The notes beneath the pieces are model-generated. The model ran no database searches. It was not told the origin of the DNA and worked only from the letters and a program-made list of their open reading frames with translations. DNA of 47,890 bases from Halorubrum sp. CBA1125. GTDB lineage: Archaea > Halobacteriota > Halobacteria > Halobacteriales > Haloferacaceae. Positions 7,024-15,779 of the stretch are shown in pieces. Made by a program: the position numbers and the translations under genes. Position 1 is the first letter of the stretch, and every line of letters begins with the position of its first letter. The stretch covers positions 1 to 47,890 of the forward strand of contig NZ_WPCE01000003.1 in assembly GCF_009742825.1 (NCBI RefSeq), read 5' to 3'.

Positions 7024-8423
7024 TGTCCGACCTCCTGCTCGCCTTCTACGGGGACGACTTCACCGGTTCGACCGACGTCCTGGAGTCGCTGAGCCTCAAC
7101 GGGGTGCCGACCGTCCTCTTCCTCGAGTCGCCGGATCCGGAGGACCTGGAGCGTTTCGACGAGGTGCGGGCGGTCGGGATCGCGGGGACCAGTCGGAGCA
7201 TGACTCCCGACGAGATGGGCGAGGAGTTGCCGGCCGCGTTCGAAGCGCTGCGAGCGTTCGACGCGGAGATCGTTCAGTACAAGGTGTGTTCGACCTTCGA
7301 CTCGGCGCCGGACACGGGGAGCATCGGTCGGGCCATCGACATCGGTCAGGAGGTGTTCGGCTCGCCGTTCGTTCCCGTGGTCGTCGCCGCTCCCTCGCTC
7401 GAACCGCGGGGGCGGTACGTGCTGTTCGGCAACCTCTTCGCGACGCTCGAGGGGACCACCTACCGTCTCGATCGCCATCCCACGATGAGTCAACATCCCG
7501 TGACGCCGATGACGGAGGCGGATCTCACCGAACACCTGAGCGAGCAGACCGACCGGGAGATCGGCCTACTGGACGTCCGAAGCGTCGACGGAAACGCGGA
7601 CGCAGCGCTCCGGGACGACCTCGAGACGGTCGTCGCGGACAACGAGATCGTGTTCTTCGACGGCCTCAACCGCGATCACCAGCGAAAAGTCGGCCGCCTG
7701 ATCTGGGAGTACTGTGAGCGTGACGGTCGTGCCGACCCCCTATTCTCGGCGGCATCGTCGGGGCTCAACTACGCCCTCTCACGGCACTGGCAGGACACCG
7801 GCGTCGTATCCGTCCCCGAGGCGCCCGAGTCGGCGGGTCCGGTGGATCAGATCGTCGTGATGTCGGGGAGCGCTTCGCCCGTCAACCGCGATCAGATAGA
7901 CTGGGCGCTGGAGAACGGATTCGAAGGTGTCCGACTCGACACCCGCCGTCTGGTGGACCCCGACGAGGCCGAAGACGCGCGCGAGGAGGCGATCGACGCC
8001 GCGCTGACCGCGATCGACGACGGCGCGAGCTCGCTCCTGTACTCAGCGCGGGGACCCGACGATCCGGCGATCGAGCGAACGAACCAGCGCCTTCGCGAGC
8101 TGGACGTCGACGGTGAGCGTCTCGGCGCCCTGCTGGGCACCCAGCAGGGCGAGATCACCCGTGCGATCCTCGAGGCGACGGCCGTCGATCGCGTCTGCGT
8201 CGCCGGCGGCGACACCAGCGGCCACGTCGCTCCACACCTCGACGTCTTCGCACTCGAGTTTCTCGTCCCCGTCGGGCCCGGGAGCCCGCTGTGTCGGGCG
8301 GCCTCGCGGACCCAGGCGTTCGACGGACTGGAGATCGCTCTCAAGGGCGGACAGGTCCAGACGACCAACGACGAGGCGGACTTCTTCGGCGCGGTCCGGG
8401 CCGGCGGCGTTCCCCCCGAGTGA
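7023..8423 (+). CDS. oiaK: DUF1537 sugar-acid kinase, probable 3-oxo-isoapionate kinase
   Basis: A 466-residue four-carbon-acid-sugar kinase family protein. The N-terminal domain (about 1-230) carries the substrate motif GDDFTGSTD at residues 10-18 and HPVTPMTEADL. The C-terminal nucleotide-binding domain (about 265-455) carries SGSASPVN and GGDTSGHV. The ATG at 7023 overlaps the stop of the RLP gene by one base, so the two are almost certainly translated together. DUF1537 kinases phosphorylate threonate, erythronate or 3-oxo-isoapionate. The RLP and ApnO-type neighbours favour 3-oxo-isoapionate, giving the 4-phosphate used by the RLP. No PdxA2- or Otn-type partner that would point to a tetronate pathway is present. 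Confidence 0.85.
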   Translation: MSDLLLAFYGDDFTGSTDVLESLSLNGVPTVLFLESPDPEDLERFDEVRAVGIAGTSRSMTPDEMGEELPAAFEALRAFDAEIVQYKVCSTFDSAPDTGSIGRAIDIGQEVFGSPFVPVVVAAPSLEPRGRYVLFGNLFATLEGTTYRLDRHPTMSQHPVTPMTEADLTEHLSEQTDREIGLLDVRSVDGNADAALRDDLETVVADNEIVFFDGLNRDHQRKVGRLIWEYCERDGRADPLFSAASSGLNYALSRHWQDTGVVSVPEAPESAGPVDQIVVMSGSASPVNRDQIDWALENGFEGVRLDTRRLVDPDEAEDAREEAIDAALTAIDDGASSLLYSARGPDDPAIERTNQRLRELDVDGERLGALLGTQQGEITRAILEATAVDRVCVAGGDTSGHVAPHLDVFALEFLVPVGPGSPLCRAASRTQAFDGLEIALKGGQVQTTNDEADFFGAVRAGGVPPE

Positions 8424-8487
8424 TCGCCGACCCCCTCGACTCCCTCCGGCGAAACTACTATTACACTTCACGGAGTGGCATGTGACA

Positions 8488-9336
8488 ATGGCCGTCTCGG
8501 TTACTCTCATGGGCGCCGGTGGCAAGATGGGGTGTCGGATCACCGACCGACTCAAGGACAACGACCGCTACGAGATGCGATACGTCGAGCCCGGCGAGCA
8601 AGGGCGCGAGCGACTCGCCGATCGGGGGCTCTCCGCGCAGTCGACGGACGCGGCGCTCGACGGGACTGACATCGTTGTGATGGCCGTCCCCGACGAACTG
8701 ATCGGGTCGATCACCGACGACGTCGTCCCGAAGGTGGACAGCGGTACGATGATCGTCCTGCTCGACCCCGCGGCCGCCTACGCCCGCGTACTCCACGACC
8801 GCGAGGACGTCACGTACTTCCTCACGCATCCGTGTCACCCCTCGTTTTTCACCGCTGAGACGAGCATGGACGACGAGGACACCGACTGGTTCGGCGGGCA
8901 AGGCCGCGACCGGCAGGATATCGTCTGTGCGCTCCACCAGGGGTCGGACGACGAGTATTCGAAGGGAGAGGCGATCGCACGGGACATGTACGCGCCCGTT
9001 CGGGACGCCCACCGGGTGACGACCGAGCAGATGGCCCTCCTCGAACCCGCACTCGTCGAGACGCTCCTGGGTACCTGCCTCGACGTCATCTGCGACGGCT
9101 ACGAACGCGTCGTCGAGATGGGCGTTCCCGAGGACGCCGCGCGGGCGATGCTGTTCGGCCACCTGCGCATCGAACTGGGGATAACCTTCGGGTACACCGA
9201 CTTCCCGTTCTCCGACGGCGCCCAACAGGCCATCGAGAACGCCAAAAAGGAGATCTTCCAGCCCGACTGGGAAGATCGGGTGTTCGGGACCCAGAACGTA
9301 CGGGAGAGCGCCGAAATGATTGCCGACGCCGACTAG
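8488..9336 (+). CDS. apnO: ApnO-type oxidoisomerase, probable D-apionate oxidoisomerase
   Basis: A 282-residue Rossmann-fold dehydrogenase related to 6-phosphogluconate and hydroxyisobutyrate dehydrogenases. The nucleotide-binding loop LMGAGGKMG is at residues 7-15. Family-typical blocks are VAVP-type strand ends (VVMAVPDE), THPCHPSFF, DIVCALHQG, APVRDAHRVTTEQMALLEPAL and FGHLRIELGI. These match the bacterial ApnO group, which oxidises and rearranges D-apionate to 3-oxo-isoapionate with NAD. The ATG at 8488 places the glycine-rich loop at the expected distance. The gene follows the kinase by 64 nt on the same strand and completes the ApnO-OiaK-OiaX set. Family recognition is from memory of conserved blocks; the substrate is inferred. 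Confidence 0.8.
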   Translation: MAVSVTLMGAGGKMGCRITDRLKDNDRYEMRYVEPGEQGRERLADRGLSAQSTDAALDGTDIVVMAVPDELIGSITDDVVPKVDSGTMIVLLDPAAAYARVLHDREDVTYFLTHPCHPSFFTAETSMDDEDTDWFGGQGRDRQDIVCALHQGSDDEYSKGEAIARDMYAPVRDAHRVTTEQMALLEPALVETLLGTCLDVICDGYERVVEMGVPEDAARAMLFGHLRIELGITFGYTDFPFSDGAQQAIENAKKEIFQPDWEDRVFGTQNVRESAEMIADAD

Positions 9337-10072
9337 CGTCCGGTCGCGGAATCGGAAGGCGAGACCGCGACGGGATGGACTCGGCACCCGATCCTTCAGG
9401 CCCCCGTTGTTGACGGGACGTCCGCCTCACCGACTCTCCGTGGTGGATCGGCTATCGTGTATCGTGAGTGCGGACACTCCGAGAGACCGCCGACGTGGAC
9501 GTGCGTCTCCGCCTGAACGATTATCGCTTTCGAATACTATATAGAACGTTGAAATATCGGTTGAGAGCGTGAGTTCGAATCTCGTTGGGATGGGCAAAAC
9601 GGTGGATCGGATAGTCGCCGATCGATACCTGTCCGGTGCAGTCGATCCACGATCGATTCAACTTCTCTACGAATATCCCGACAATTGACACGGTTCACCT
9701 CGGTAGACCACCGATGACGATCACACATGTCGACTAGTCGGTGGAGCTCGGTGGTCGTCTCCCGGCGACACTCGGGTCTCAGACTCCACTCCCGGGGTAC
9801 CTCCAGGGGAAACAGATGCGTTGTCGAACGTATCTTTCGAGCGGCCAATCGTCGAACATGACTGATAACAAACTAGAACGCGACGCGAACTCTCACCGCC
9901 TCCGCGAGCGGGCAAGGAGCCGACACTCGCTGCCCAGGAGCTATCGACCACGACGCTAGAGGGGGAAAAGCGTCGCTGGCGTCGGTCCGAACGGCGGGCT
10001 GCTGTTTGGTAACCTCTCGTAACTCGATATTGTTCGGTAACTACTAAGTCGACCGAGTTCCTCTCTGGGCGT
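9337..10072. other. Gene-free stretch upstream of the HxlR gene
   Basis: These 736 nt hold only short reading frames of arginine-rich, unrecognisable composition. The sequence is GC-rich to about 9520, then more AT-rich around 9521-9560. Just before the HxlR gene, GGTAAC occurs at 10008-10013 and 10036-10041, with a related CGTAAC at 10018-10023. These could be regulator contacts. Confidence 0.5.
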
Positions 10073-10456
10073 ATGTCGGACCAGACCGACTCGGACGATT
10101 CCATCCGCGAACTCGAAGTCTGGTGTGCCGGCGAGGAGTGGTGTCCGGTGACGACCACGGCCACGCTCATCGGGAAGAAGTGGCACCCGGTCATCATCCA
10201 TCGGCTCCTCGAACACGGTCCCAGCGGGTTCAACGACCTCAAGACGGCCGTCGACGGGATCTCGAGTAAGGTCCTCTCGGACAGCCTCGACGACCTCGCG
10301 GAGAACGACCTCGTCGAGCGAGAGGTCGTAAGCGAGAAACCGTTTCGAGTCCAGTACTCGCTGACTCCTCACGGCCAATCGCTGGAACCGGTGATCGACG
10401 CGATGCGCGACTGGGGGATGCAACACCTGACGGCGCCCGCCGATGCAGATCCGTGA
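10073..10456 (+). CDS. HxlR family winged-helix transcriptional regulator
   Basis: A 127-residue protein with a single HxlR domain. CPVTTTATLIGKKWHPVII (about residues 24-42) is the family signature with the conserved Cys, and the HTH and wing follow at about 50-95 (GFNDLKTAVDGISSKVLSDSL, then LVEREVV and YSLTPHGQSL). HxlR proteins often sense redox or electrophile stress, or control nearby catabolic genes. It converges on the second MBL gene, from which it is separated by 42 nt. Repeated GTAAC motifs lie 30-65 nt upstream of its start. The target is unknown. Confidence 0.88.
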   Translation: MSDQTDSDDSIRELEVWCAGEEWCPVTTTATLIGKKWHPVIIHRLLEHGPSGFNDLKTAVDGISSKVLSDSLDDLAENDLVEREVVSEKPFRVQYSLTPHGQSLEPVIDAMRDWGMQHLTAPADADP

Positions 10457-10498
10457 TCGCGTTCCGCGCCTAACGACGTGAGAACCCCACCACGGGAC

Positions 10499-11386
10499 TC
10501 AGTGTTCACCGAGATTTCGCATCGGTTCGATACCGGGCTCTCGAACGGTCAGCCTATCACCGACCTCCGCCACCTCGAGAACCCGCGGGTAGGCGAACGA
10601 CGCCATGTGTTCGTGGATGGACTTCGCGTCCGCTAACCCTCCCTTCCACATGTCGAAGTGGCACGGGACGAGGCGATTCAACTGGAGTGCGTTCGCCGAC
10701 TCGACCACGTCGTTTTCGTCCATGTACATCTTTCCGGGTTCCGCGTGCGGTTCCTCGTCTTCTGTGATCCAGTCGCCGGTGTAGAAGATCCGCGCGTGTG
10801 TCCCGAACGCAAGCGCGCCCAAATCGATATCGAACTCGCTGCCGATCTCGTCGAATGCGTCGGCAACCCGGCTGTCGCCCGCCGTAAAGAAGGTGCCCGT
10901 CTCGTGCTCGACGACGTACGAGACGTCGCCCGCCGCGTCCGGATCGTTACTCTCTCGGACGTGAACCGTGAGGTCGCCGATGTCGAACGAGGCGCCCGGT
11001 TCGACTATTTGCCGCCGGGATTTCGGTGCCCGCAGGTCGGGATAGTCTATCTGCGGCGATTCGAAACAGGTCGAGGACGCGTACAAGTCCGCGCCTAGGT
11101 CTTCCACCATCGGCCCGTACGAATCGGGGTTGAAGTGGTCGACGTGCTCGTGGGTGGCGAGCACGGCGTCGCAGGCGGTAACGTCTTCCGGATCCAGCGG
11201 AACGGGGATCATCCGATACCACGTGGGCGGATCCCCGTCACCGAAGTACGGGTCGACGTAGATCGTCGCTTCGGGCGATCGAAGCACGAACCCGTTACAG
11301 CCGAGGTACCAGACGGTCAGACAGTCCGGCGTGGTCGCCTCAATTTCTTGCTTGAGGAACGTGTCTCCCCATGTCGAGTGGACCAT
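10499..11386 (-). CDS. UlaG-like MBL-fold hydrolase, second copy
   Basis: A 295-residue paralogue of the protein at 4759-5649, similar along its whole length. It has STWGD, WYLGCNGFVLR, IDPYFG-like YVDPYFGDG, the metal motif THEHVDHFN, AGDSRVADAF, YMDENDVVE and PCHFDMWKG. A longer start at 11401 exists, but the ATG at 11386 aligns with the paralogue. Its distance from the RLP cluster (about 5 kb) and its own convergent HxlR gene suggest separate control, so it may act on a different lactone or be a duplicate undergoing specialisation. It is probably a metal-dependent, cytosolic lactonase. The substrate is not known. Confidence 0.82.
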   Translation of the reverse strand: MVHSTWGDTFLKQEIEATTPDCLTVWYLGCNGFVLRSPEATIYVDPYFGDGDPPTWYRMIPVPLDPEDVTACDAVLATHEHVDHFNPDSYGPMVEDLGADLYASSTCFESPQIDYPDLRAPKSRRQIVEPGASFDIGDLTVHVRESNDPDAAGDVSYVVEHETGTFFTAGDSRVADAFDEIGSEFDIDLGALAFGTHARIFYTGDWITEDEEPHAEPGKMYMDENDVVESANALQLNRLVPCHFDMWKGGLADAKSIHEHMASFAYPRVLEVAEVGDRLTVREPGIEPMRNLGEH

Positions 11387-11483
11387 CGAGATGGCAAACA
11401 CGTGCCGTGGTAATATAGTTGGCTCTCAGGAGTTCCACCTGTTGTTTGATACGTTGGGCTTGCAACGAAGCCGAGGCCGTCAG

Positions 11484-12518
11484 TCATCCCAATTCGACCG
11501 TTTCGACGTATCGGAGACAGGATTCCAGTCCCTCATTCGCCGTGTAACGGACCGTTTCGGACTCGGCGTCATACCGAATGATACCGGCTTCTTGGAGCTT
11601 TGGGAGGTGGATGTGGTGAAGTTCGGTCCGGATCTGCTCGCGTGGCGATCCGTCGCGGATCGGCAGTGATCGATCGATATCGTGAACTTCCTCGACCAGT
11701 CGATCGAGCTGGATCTCCTCTGTCGGCTGGCCCTTCAAGTTGTACAACAGCGTGCGCCGGCGGGGGGACGACAACAGTTCCAGTATCGTATCGAAAGAGT
11801 ACCGCATCGGCACCGTTTCGGGGCGGTCCGGATCTGTCTTCGCCGCTCCGCCTGGGGGTGGCGTCGTCGAACGGAACGTGGGTGTCGTCGTTATCTCACC
11901 TTCCGTTGGGATCCAGCCATCGTCCGGAGTGTACTCGATCACCGCATCGTACAGCGGGCGAAGCATCGTTATCGTCTCTTCGTCGTGTTCGTCCGGATCG
12001 ACGTGATGGTGAGCGGTCACGTCGAGCTGCTCACAGAGGGCGTTGAGGGAGGTGATCAGGCTAATTACTCGCTCGGTGTCGTAGGTGGCAAGCAGCGTCG
12101 TTACCGAGTGGAAGCACACGACCGTCTCTTCGTCGGTGTGTTTCCACGCACCAAGTTGGCTGGCGACAGCGAGACCGACATCGTAGAGGTCCGCATTCTC
12201 AGGAACTCCACGCACCGAGATCGACCCCGCTTCGGAGGTCGGGAGCTTGGCTTTCGTCATATCTCGTCTTGCGTCGACGATCGTCGCCCGTGCTGGAAGT
12301 TCGCTGCCAGCTTCGCGTTGCCAGACCGACAGCCGCTCTGTGGGAGACGCCGAGAGTGTGATGCTCAATACGTTGGTCTCTCCGGGCGGATTGCGAGTCA
12401 ACAGATCGATACAAGCACTGTCGTCGGGAAATTCGTGTGAAGGAGCAAGGAGAAGAACAGACGACGACCTGCCAAAATAATCGTTGAGTCTGTATGGCGA
12501 ACCTGACACTGCCGGCAT
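11484..12518 (-). CDS. Haloarchaeal DUF7504/DUF7344-like regulatory protein
   Basis: A 344-residue protein in two parts. The N-terminal half (about 15-215) resembles the RecA-like DUF7504 family seen in halobacteria, with strands such as SSVLLLAPS and VVCFHSVTTLLATYD but no canonical Walker A. The C-terminal part (about 240-335) is a winged-helix domain of the DUF7344 type (ILELLSSPRRRTLLYNL and LHHIHLPKLQEAGII). This pairing is common in halobacteria and is thought to be regulatory; no specific role is known. The gene stands alone on the minus strand. The inverted repeat tgtaa-ctgaa-ttaca lies at 12521-12535, just upstream of the start. Confidence 0.75.
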   Translation of the reverse strand: MPAVSGSPYRLNDYFGRSSSVLLLAPSHEFPDDSACIDLLTRNPPGETNVLSITLSASPTERLSVWQREAGSELPARATIVDARRDMTKAKLPTSEAGSISVRGVPENADLYDVGLAVASQLGAWKHTDEETVVCFHSVTTLLATYDTERVISLITSLNALCEQLDVTAHHHVDPDEHDEETITMLRPLYDAVIEYTPDDGWIPTEGEITTTPTFRSTTPPPGGAAKTDPDRPETVPMRYSFDTILELLSSPRRRTLLYNLKGQPTEEIQLDRLVEEVHDIDRSLPIRDGSPREQIRTELHHIHLPKLQEAGIIRYDAESETVRYTANEGLESCLRYVETVELG

Positions 12519-12520
12519 TC

Positions 12521-12535
12521 TGTAACTGAATTACA
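12521..12535. promoter_or_regulatory. Short inverted repeat at the DUF7504-like gene start
   Basis: The sequence tgtaa-ctgaa-ttaca forms a perfect 5-5-5 inverted repeat ending 3 nt from the start codon at 12518. It lies between the start and an A/T-rich stretch that could hold the TATA box (about 12536-12545). The position suits an operator for autoregulation, but the arms are short. Confidence 0.3.
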
Positions 12536-12540
12536 TAAGT

Positions 12541-12850
12541 TTGTCGTTCACCCTACACTTTGTCAAACATGACCAATCACGTTCGGAAATGTCTACCATT
12601 CCTCAAAATCCAATCACAACGAACCGGATCTGTTGAAATTCTCAATAGGCCATATGTTCTGACCGAATGAAGAAAATATGGAAAATTACTGAATGTATGG
12701 CTCTTTATCTCTTCTAACGGAGAAAAATACTGCAAAGTATCTCCTCTTTAGAGTAGATCTGATATCAATCTACGTAGCGCTGGATTCACAACGTATTGCT
12801 TACTAAAGTTCCCAAGATCAGTGTAACCATCCTTGTCCATTGGGCGTTTG
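12541..12850. other. AT-rich gene-free segment, possible insertion scar
   Basis: About 310 nt of clearly lower GC than the flanking genes, with no reading frame of note. It separates the DUF7504-like gene from what looks like the 5'-truncated end of a membrane-protein gene. This suggests DNA was inserted or deleted here. No complete transposase or paired terminal repeats were found inside it. Confidence 0.45.
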
Positions 12851-12853
12851 TAA

Positions 12854-13237
12854 TTGCTTCCTCTGTGGGTTCCAAGTCAGCCGCGTGTCTGTCTCGTTCA
12901 CGGTGCGGCCCTTCTTACGGACCTCGCCGAACGACTCGGTGACACGAGCGGGCCGCTCATGATCGGGTATGCTGTCATCATGCTCCTCGATCAGGTGCTG
13001 CTCGGGACCGGAATGACGGCCAATGGTAGTGGTATGGGGATGAGCGGTGAGATGAGCGGCAGCACGATGACGACGGGGACGGGCTGGGATGCGGGAATGG
13101 TCGCTCTCGCGGGACCGATGCTCGTCGGCGGTGTCATCATGACGCGAGATACGACGGAGACCCTCCCGGCGGCACGTACTGGTACGACCCGCACACGGCG
13201 GATTCGAAACGGAGGGCGGCCCCTCAGATTTTATTAG
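12854..13237 (+). pseudogene. Small membrane-protein gene, apparently 5'-truncated
   Basis: The frame encodes two hydrophobic segments: about PLMIGYAVIMLLDQVLLG, then, after a Met/Gly/Ser-rich loop, AGMVALAGPMLVGGVIM. The first recognisable residues are LAERLGDTSG. The only upstream start in frame is a TTG at 12854, followed by an unconvincing leader at the edge of the AT-rich segment, so the true N-terminus appears lost. The tail after residue 105 is arginine-rich. I do not recognise a named family; two-helix proteins of this kind occur in halobacteria. It could also be intact and start at the TTG. Confidence 0.45.
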
Positions 13238-13270
13238 GTCGCGTGGAGTTGGAGGCACCGACGTCGACCC

Positions 13271-14361
13271 ATGACCGAACAGGCCAAGCTCGACCGGCTG
13301 GACGAGTATCTCGCGACGAACGACCTCGCGTCCGTGTGGTTCGCGACGCCGCCAATGTTCGCCTGGCTCACCGGGGGTAGCAACCTGATCGTCCGCGAGG
13401 GAACTGCTGGCATCGCCGCCGCCGGCTACGACGGCGAGGAGGTCACCGTCATCACGTCGAATATCGAGGGGCACCGGCTCCTCGACGAAGAGATCGACGC
13501 CGATGTCACCCTCGTGGAACACCCGTGGTACGAGAGCGGCGTCGCGGATGCGGTTTCGGCGTTCGCACCGACGCCGGCGGCCGCGGACTTCACGTGTAGT
13601 GACTTCGACCGGATCGACCGATCGGCACTGACGCAGCCGTTAACCGACGACGACGTCGAGCGCTATCGGACGCTGAGTCGCGAGACGGCCGCGGCCGTCG
13701 AGGAGGTCGCGCGGGACGTCGCTCCCTCCGACACCGAGCGTGAGGTGGCCGCGCGGCTCCACCACGCGCTCCAACGGCGCGGCATCGAGTCCTCGGTGGC
13801 GCTCGTCGGCGGCGAAGACCGCATCCAGCGGTACCGCCACTTCACGCCGACCGACACCGAAGTGGGCGGCTATGCGGTCCTGACGGTCGTCGGTGTGCGT
13901 CGCGGTCTCAACGCCGCCGTCACGCGAACGGTCGCGTTCGACGCCGCCCCCGACTGGCTGGAAGAACGGTACGAGGACGTCTCCAAGATCGCGGCGACCG
14001 AGGCCGTCACGACGCGGCGCACGGGCGCGACGGTGGCACCGCCGGCGACGTGTTCGAGACGATTCAGACGGCGTACGAAGAACTGGGCTATCCGGCCGAG
14101 TGGGAGAATCACCATCAGGGCGGTGCACTCGGCTACGCGTCGCGGGAGTGGGTCGCGACCCCGGGCGACGAGACGCCCATCGAACTGCCGATGGCCTACG
14201 GCTGGAATCCCTCTGTCGAAGGCGCCAAATCCGAGGACACGGTCCTCGTGACCGACGACGACGTCGAGGTAGTCTCGAACACTGGTGAGTTCCCCACCTT
14301 GACGGCCAACGCCGTCGGCGTCGACGGTACGCTGACGCTCCCCGATATCCTCTGGCAGTAA
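13271..14361 (+). pseudogene. M24 (creatinase / Xaa-Pro peptidase-like) gene, frameshifted
   Basis: Two frames together encode a 363-residue protein of the M24 pita-bread family. The N-terminal creatinase-like domain (about 1-130) includes VWFATPPMFAWLTGG. The catalytic-type domain includes SDTEREVAARLHHAL and, in the second frame, GGTAGDVFETIQTAYEELG and HHQGGALGYASREW. The frame shifts near 14015-14035, and one added base gives ADGGTAGDVF. The two Asp metal ligands of true aminopeptidases (DxG and SD before ITRT) are replaced: the block reads VVGVRRGLNAAVTRTV, with Val at both places. Even when intact this would be a metal-free, creatinase-like hydrolase or a catalytically dead relative. 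It is alone on its strand, upstream of the IclR gene at 14495. Confidence 0.78.
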
Positions 14362-14459
14362 CGGGGTGGCCACCGCCGTTGGGTGACACCCTCCGCTGCA
14401 GGCTCTGGTGTCGGTTCTCGTTCGAAAACGGTCTCCCCACCTTTGAGTATCAGAGAACG

Positions 14460-14466
14460 CTTATTT
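14460..14466 (+). promoter_or_regulatory. TATA-like box of the third IclR gene
   Basis: cttattt lies 29-35 nt before the ATG at 14495, the usual spacing for a leaderless haloarchaeal transcript. Confidence 0.4.
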
Positions 14467-14494
14467 GGTGCGGTACCGATAGGCCAAGCCACGT

Positions 14495-15250
14495 ATGGAC
14501 GCCAAACATCCGGTCCGAACCACCGAGAAGACGCTCACACTCATCGAGGAGTTGAAAGATCGCGGTCCGTGTGGCGTGACGGAGCTAGCAGACGGGATGG
14601 AGATGGGAAAAAGCGCAGTACACAACCACCTCACGACGCTCCGGAAACACGGGTACGTAATCAAGTCCGACGACACGTATCGGTTCGGCTTGAAGTTCCT
14701 CGAAGTCGGGGGTCATGTTCGGAAATCGATGGAGTTCTACCAGGTCGCCGAACCCGAGGTGAAATCGCTCGCGGACGAGACGGACGAACTCGCGAACCTG
14801 CTCGTCGAGGAACAGGGGATGGGCGTGTATCTGATGCGGTCGAAGGGCGACGACGCAGTGGATCTCGACACGTACGCCGGGCTCAGGACCCACCTACACA
14901 CGACGGCGCTCGGCAAAGCGATCCTCGCCCATCTCCCCGATGAACGGGTCGAGGAAATCATCGAACGACGGGGGCTGGAACGCCAGACGCCCCAGAGCAT
15001 CGGCACTGAACCAGAGTTGTTCGAGGCGCTCGAGGAGATCCGTGAACGCGGCTACGCGATCGACGACGGCGAGCGGCTCGAAGGGCTCCGGTGTATCGCG
15101 GCGCCGATCAAACACTCCTCCGGCGACGTTCTCGGATCGATCAGCGTCTCTGCACCGGCGAGTCGGTTCAGTGACGAGGATCTACACGGAGAACCGGCCG
15201 AGCGCGTTCTCAGTGCAGCGAACGTCATCGAACTCAACATCAACTACTGA
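14495..15250 (+). CDS. IclR family transcriptional regulator
   Basis: A 251-residue IclR protein. The winged HTH spans about residues 10-60 ([29 protein letters not shown] split around the turn). The effector domain from about 72 carries [34 protein letters not shown] and GLRCIAAPI. It resembles the regulator at 292-1053 closely, so the two probably arose by duplication. Its divergent neighbours are not obvious targets. Xylose and arabinose genes in Haloferax are controlled by the IclR protein XacR, so this gene may govern the arabinose isomerase or transporter genes 2-5 kb to the right. That assignment is inference. Confidence 0.87.
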   Translation: MDAKHPVRTTEKTLTLIEELKDRGPCGVTELADGMEMGKSAVHNHLTTLRKHGYVIKSDDTYRFGLKFLEVGGHVRKSMEFYQVAEPEVKSLADETDELANLLVEEQGMGVYLMRSKGDDAVDLDTYAGLRTHLHTTALGKAILAHLPDERVEEIIERRGLERQTPQSIGTEPELFEALEEIRERGYAIDDGERLEGLRCIAAPIKHSSGDVLGSISVSAPASRFSDEDLHGEPAERVLSAANVIELNINY

Positions 15251-15779
15251 TCGTTTTATTTCTCAGAACAGTTTGTCATAGACGTAATAAACAATCTACG
15301 AGCAATTAGCGGATGTTTTGTGGTACTCAATTACATATTACAGTAGTATACAGACGATAAAATCGGTCGACCGGGTGAAGACCTATTCTCACATAGGAAA
15401 TAATAGCAATAATGGGCCGACGAATGGGAGACAATAGCAGGCTGATCGTGAGCGATGCAACTCGGTGACTCTCGTCCGCAGTTCGCTTGCGTCGGATTCC
15501 GATACCCTCGTCTCTGCTCACGCCACGTTTCCGAAGATAACGGTTTGATCTCGTCGGCCAGTGATTCGGCGACGAGCCGATCGTCCGATAGATCGCACGT
15601 GCTCTCGGATATACGCCGCTCTCGCCGACCTCCGACGTCGCCGCCGAAGGGACGGTCGCGGTCGACTCCCGCTTCGGTAGCCGCTCGCGAACGCCACCGA
15701 TCCCGTGGCTCAGGGGCTGGTTCGGGCTCACGGACGCCCGACCACAACACCTAATGGAGATTCGGTCGAAGGCCCTGGT
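15251..15779. other. Gene-free stretch between IclR and Usp genes
   Basis: 529 nt without a credible gene. The first 170 nt are AT-rich; the rest is GC-rich with frames that are arginine-rich and unlike known proteins. No hairpin or repeat of note was seen. Confidence 0.5.

Noticed and set aside
9569-9585. tRNA T-arm-like motif gtgagttcgaatctcgt
   Set aside because: No matching acceptor, D or anticodon arms lie upstream, and the arm itself needs two G-U pairs. At most a tRNA remnant; not enough for an attachment site without a second copy.
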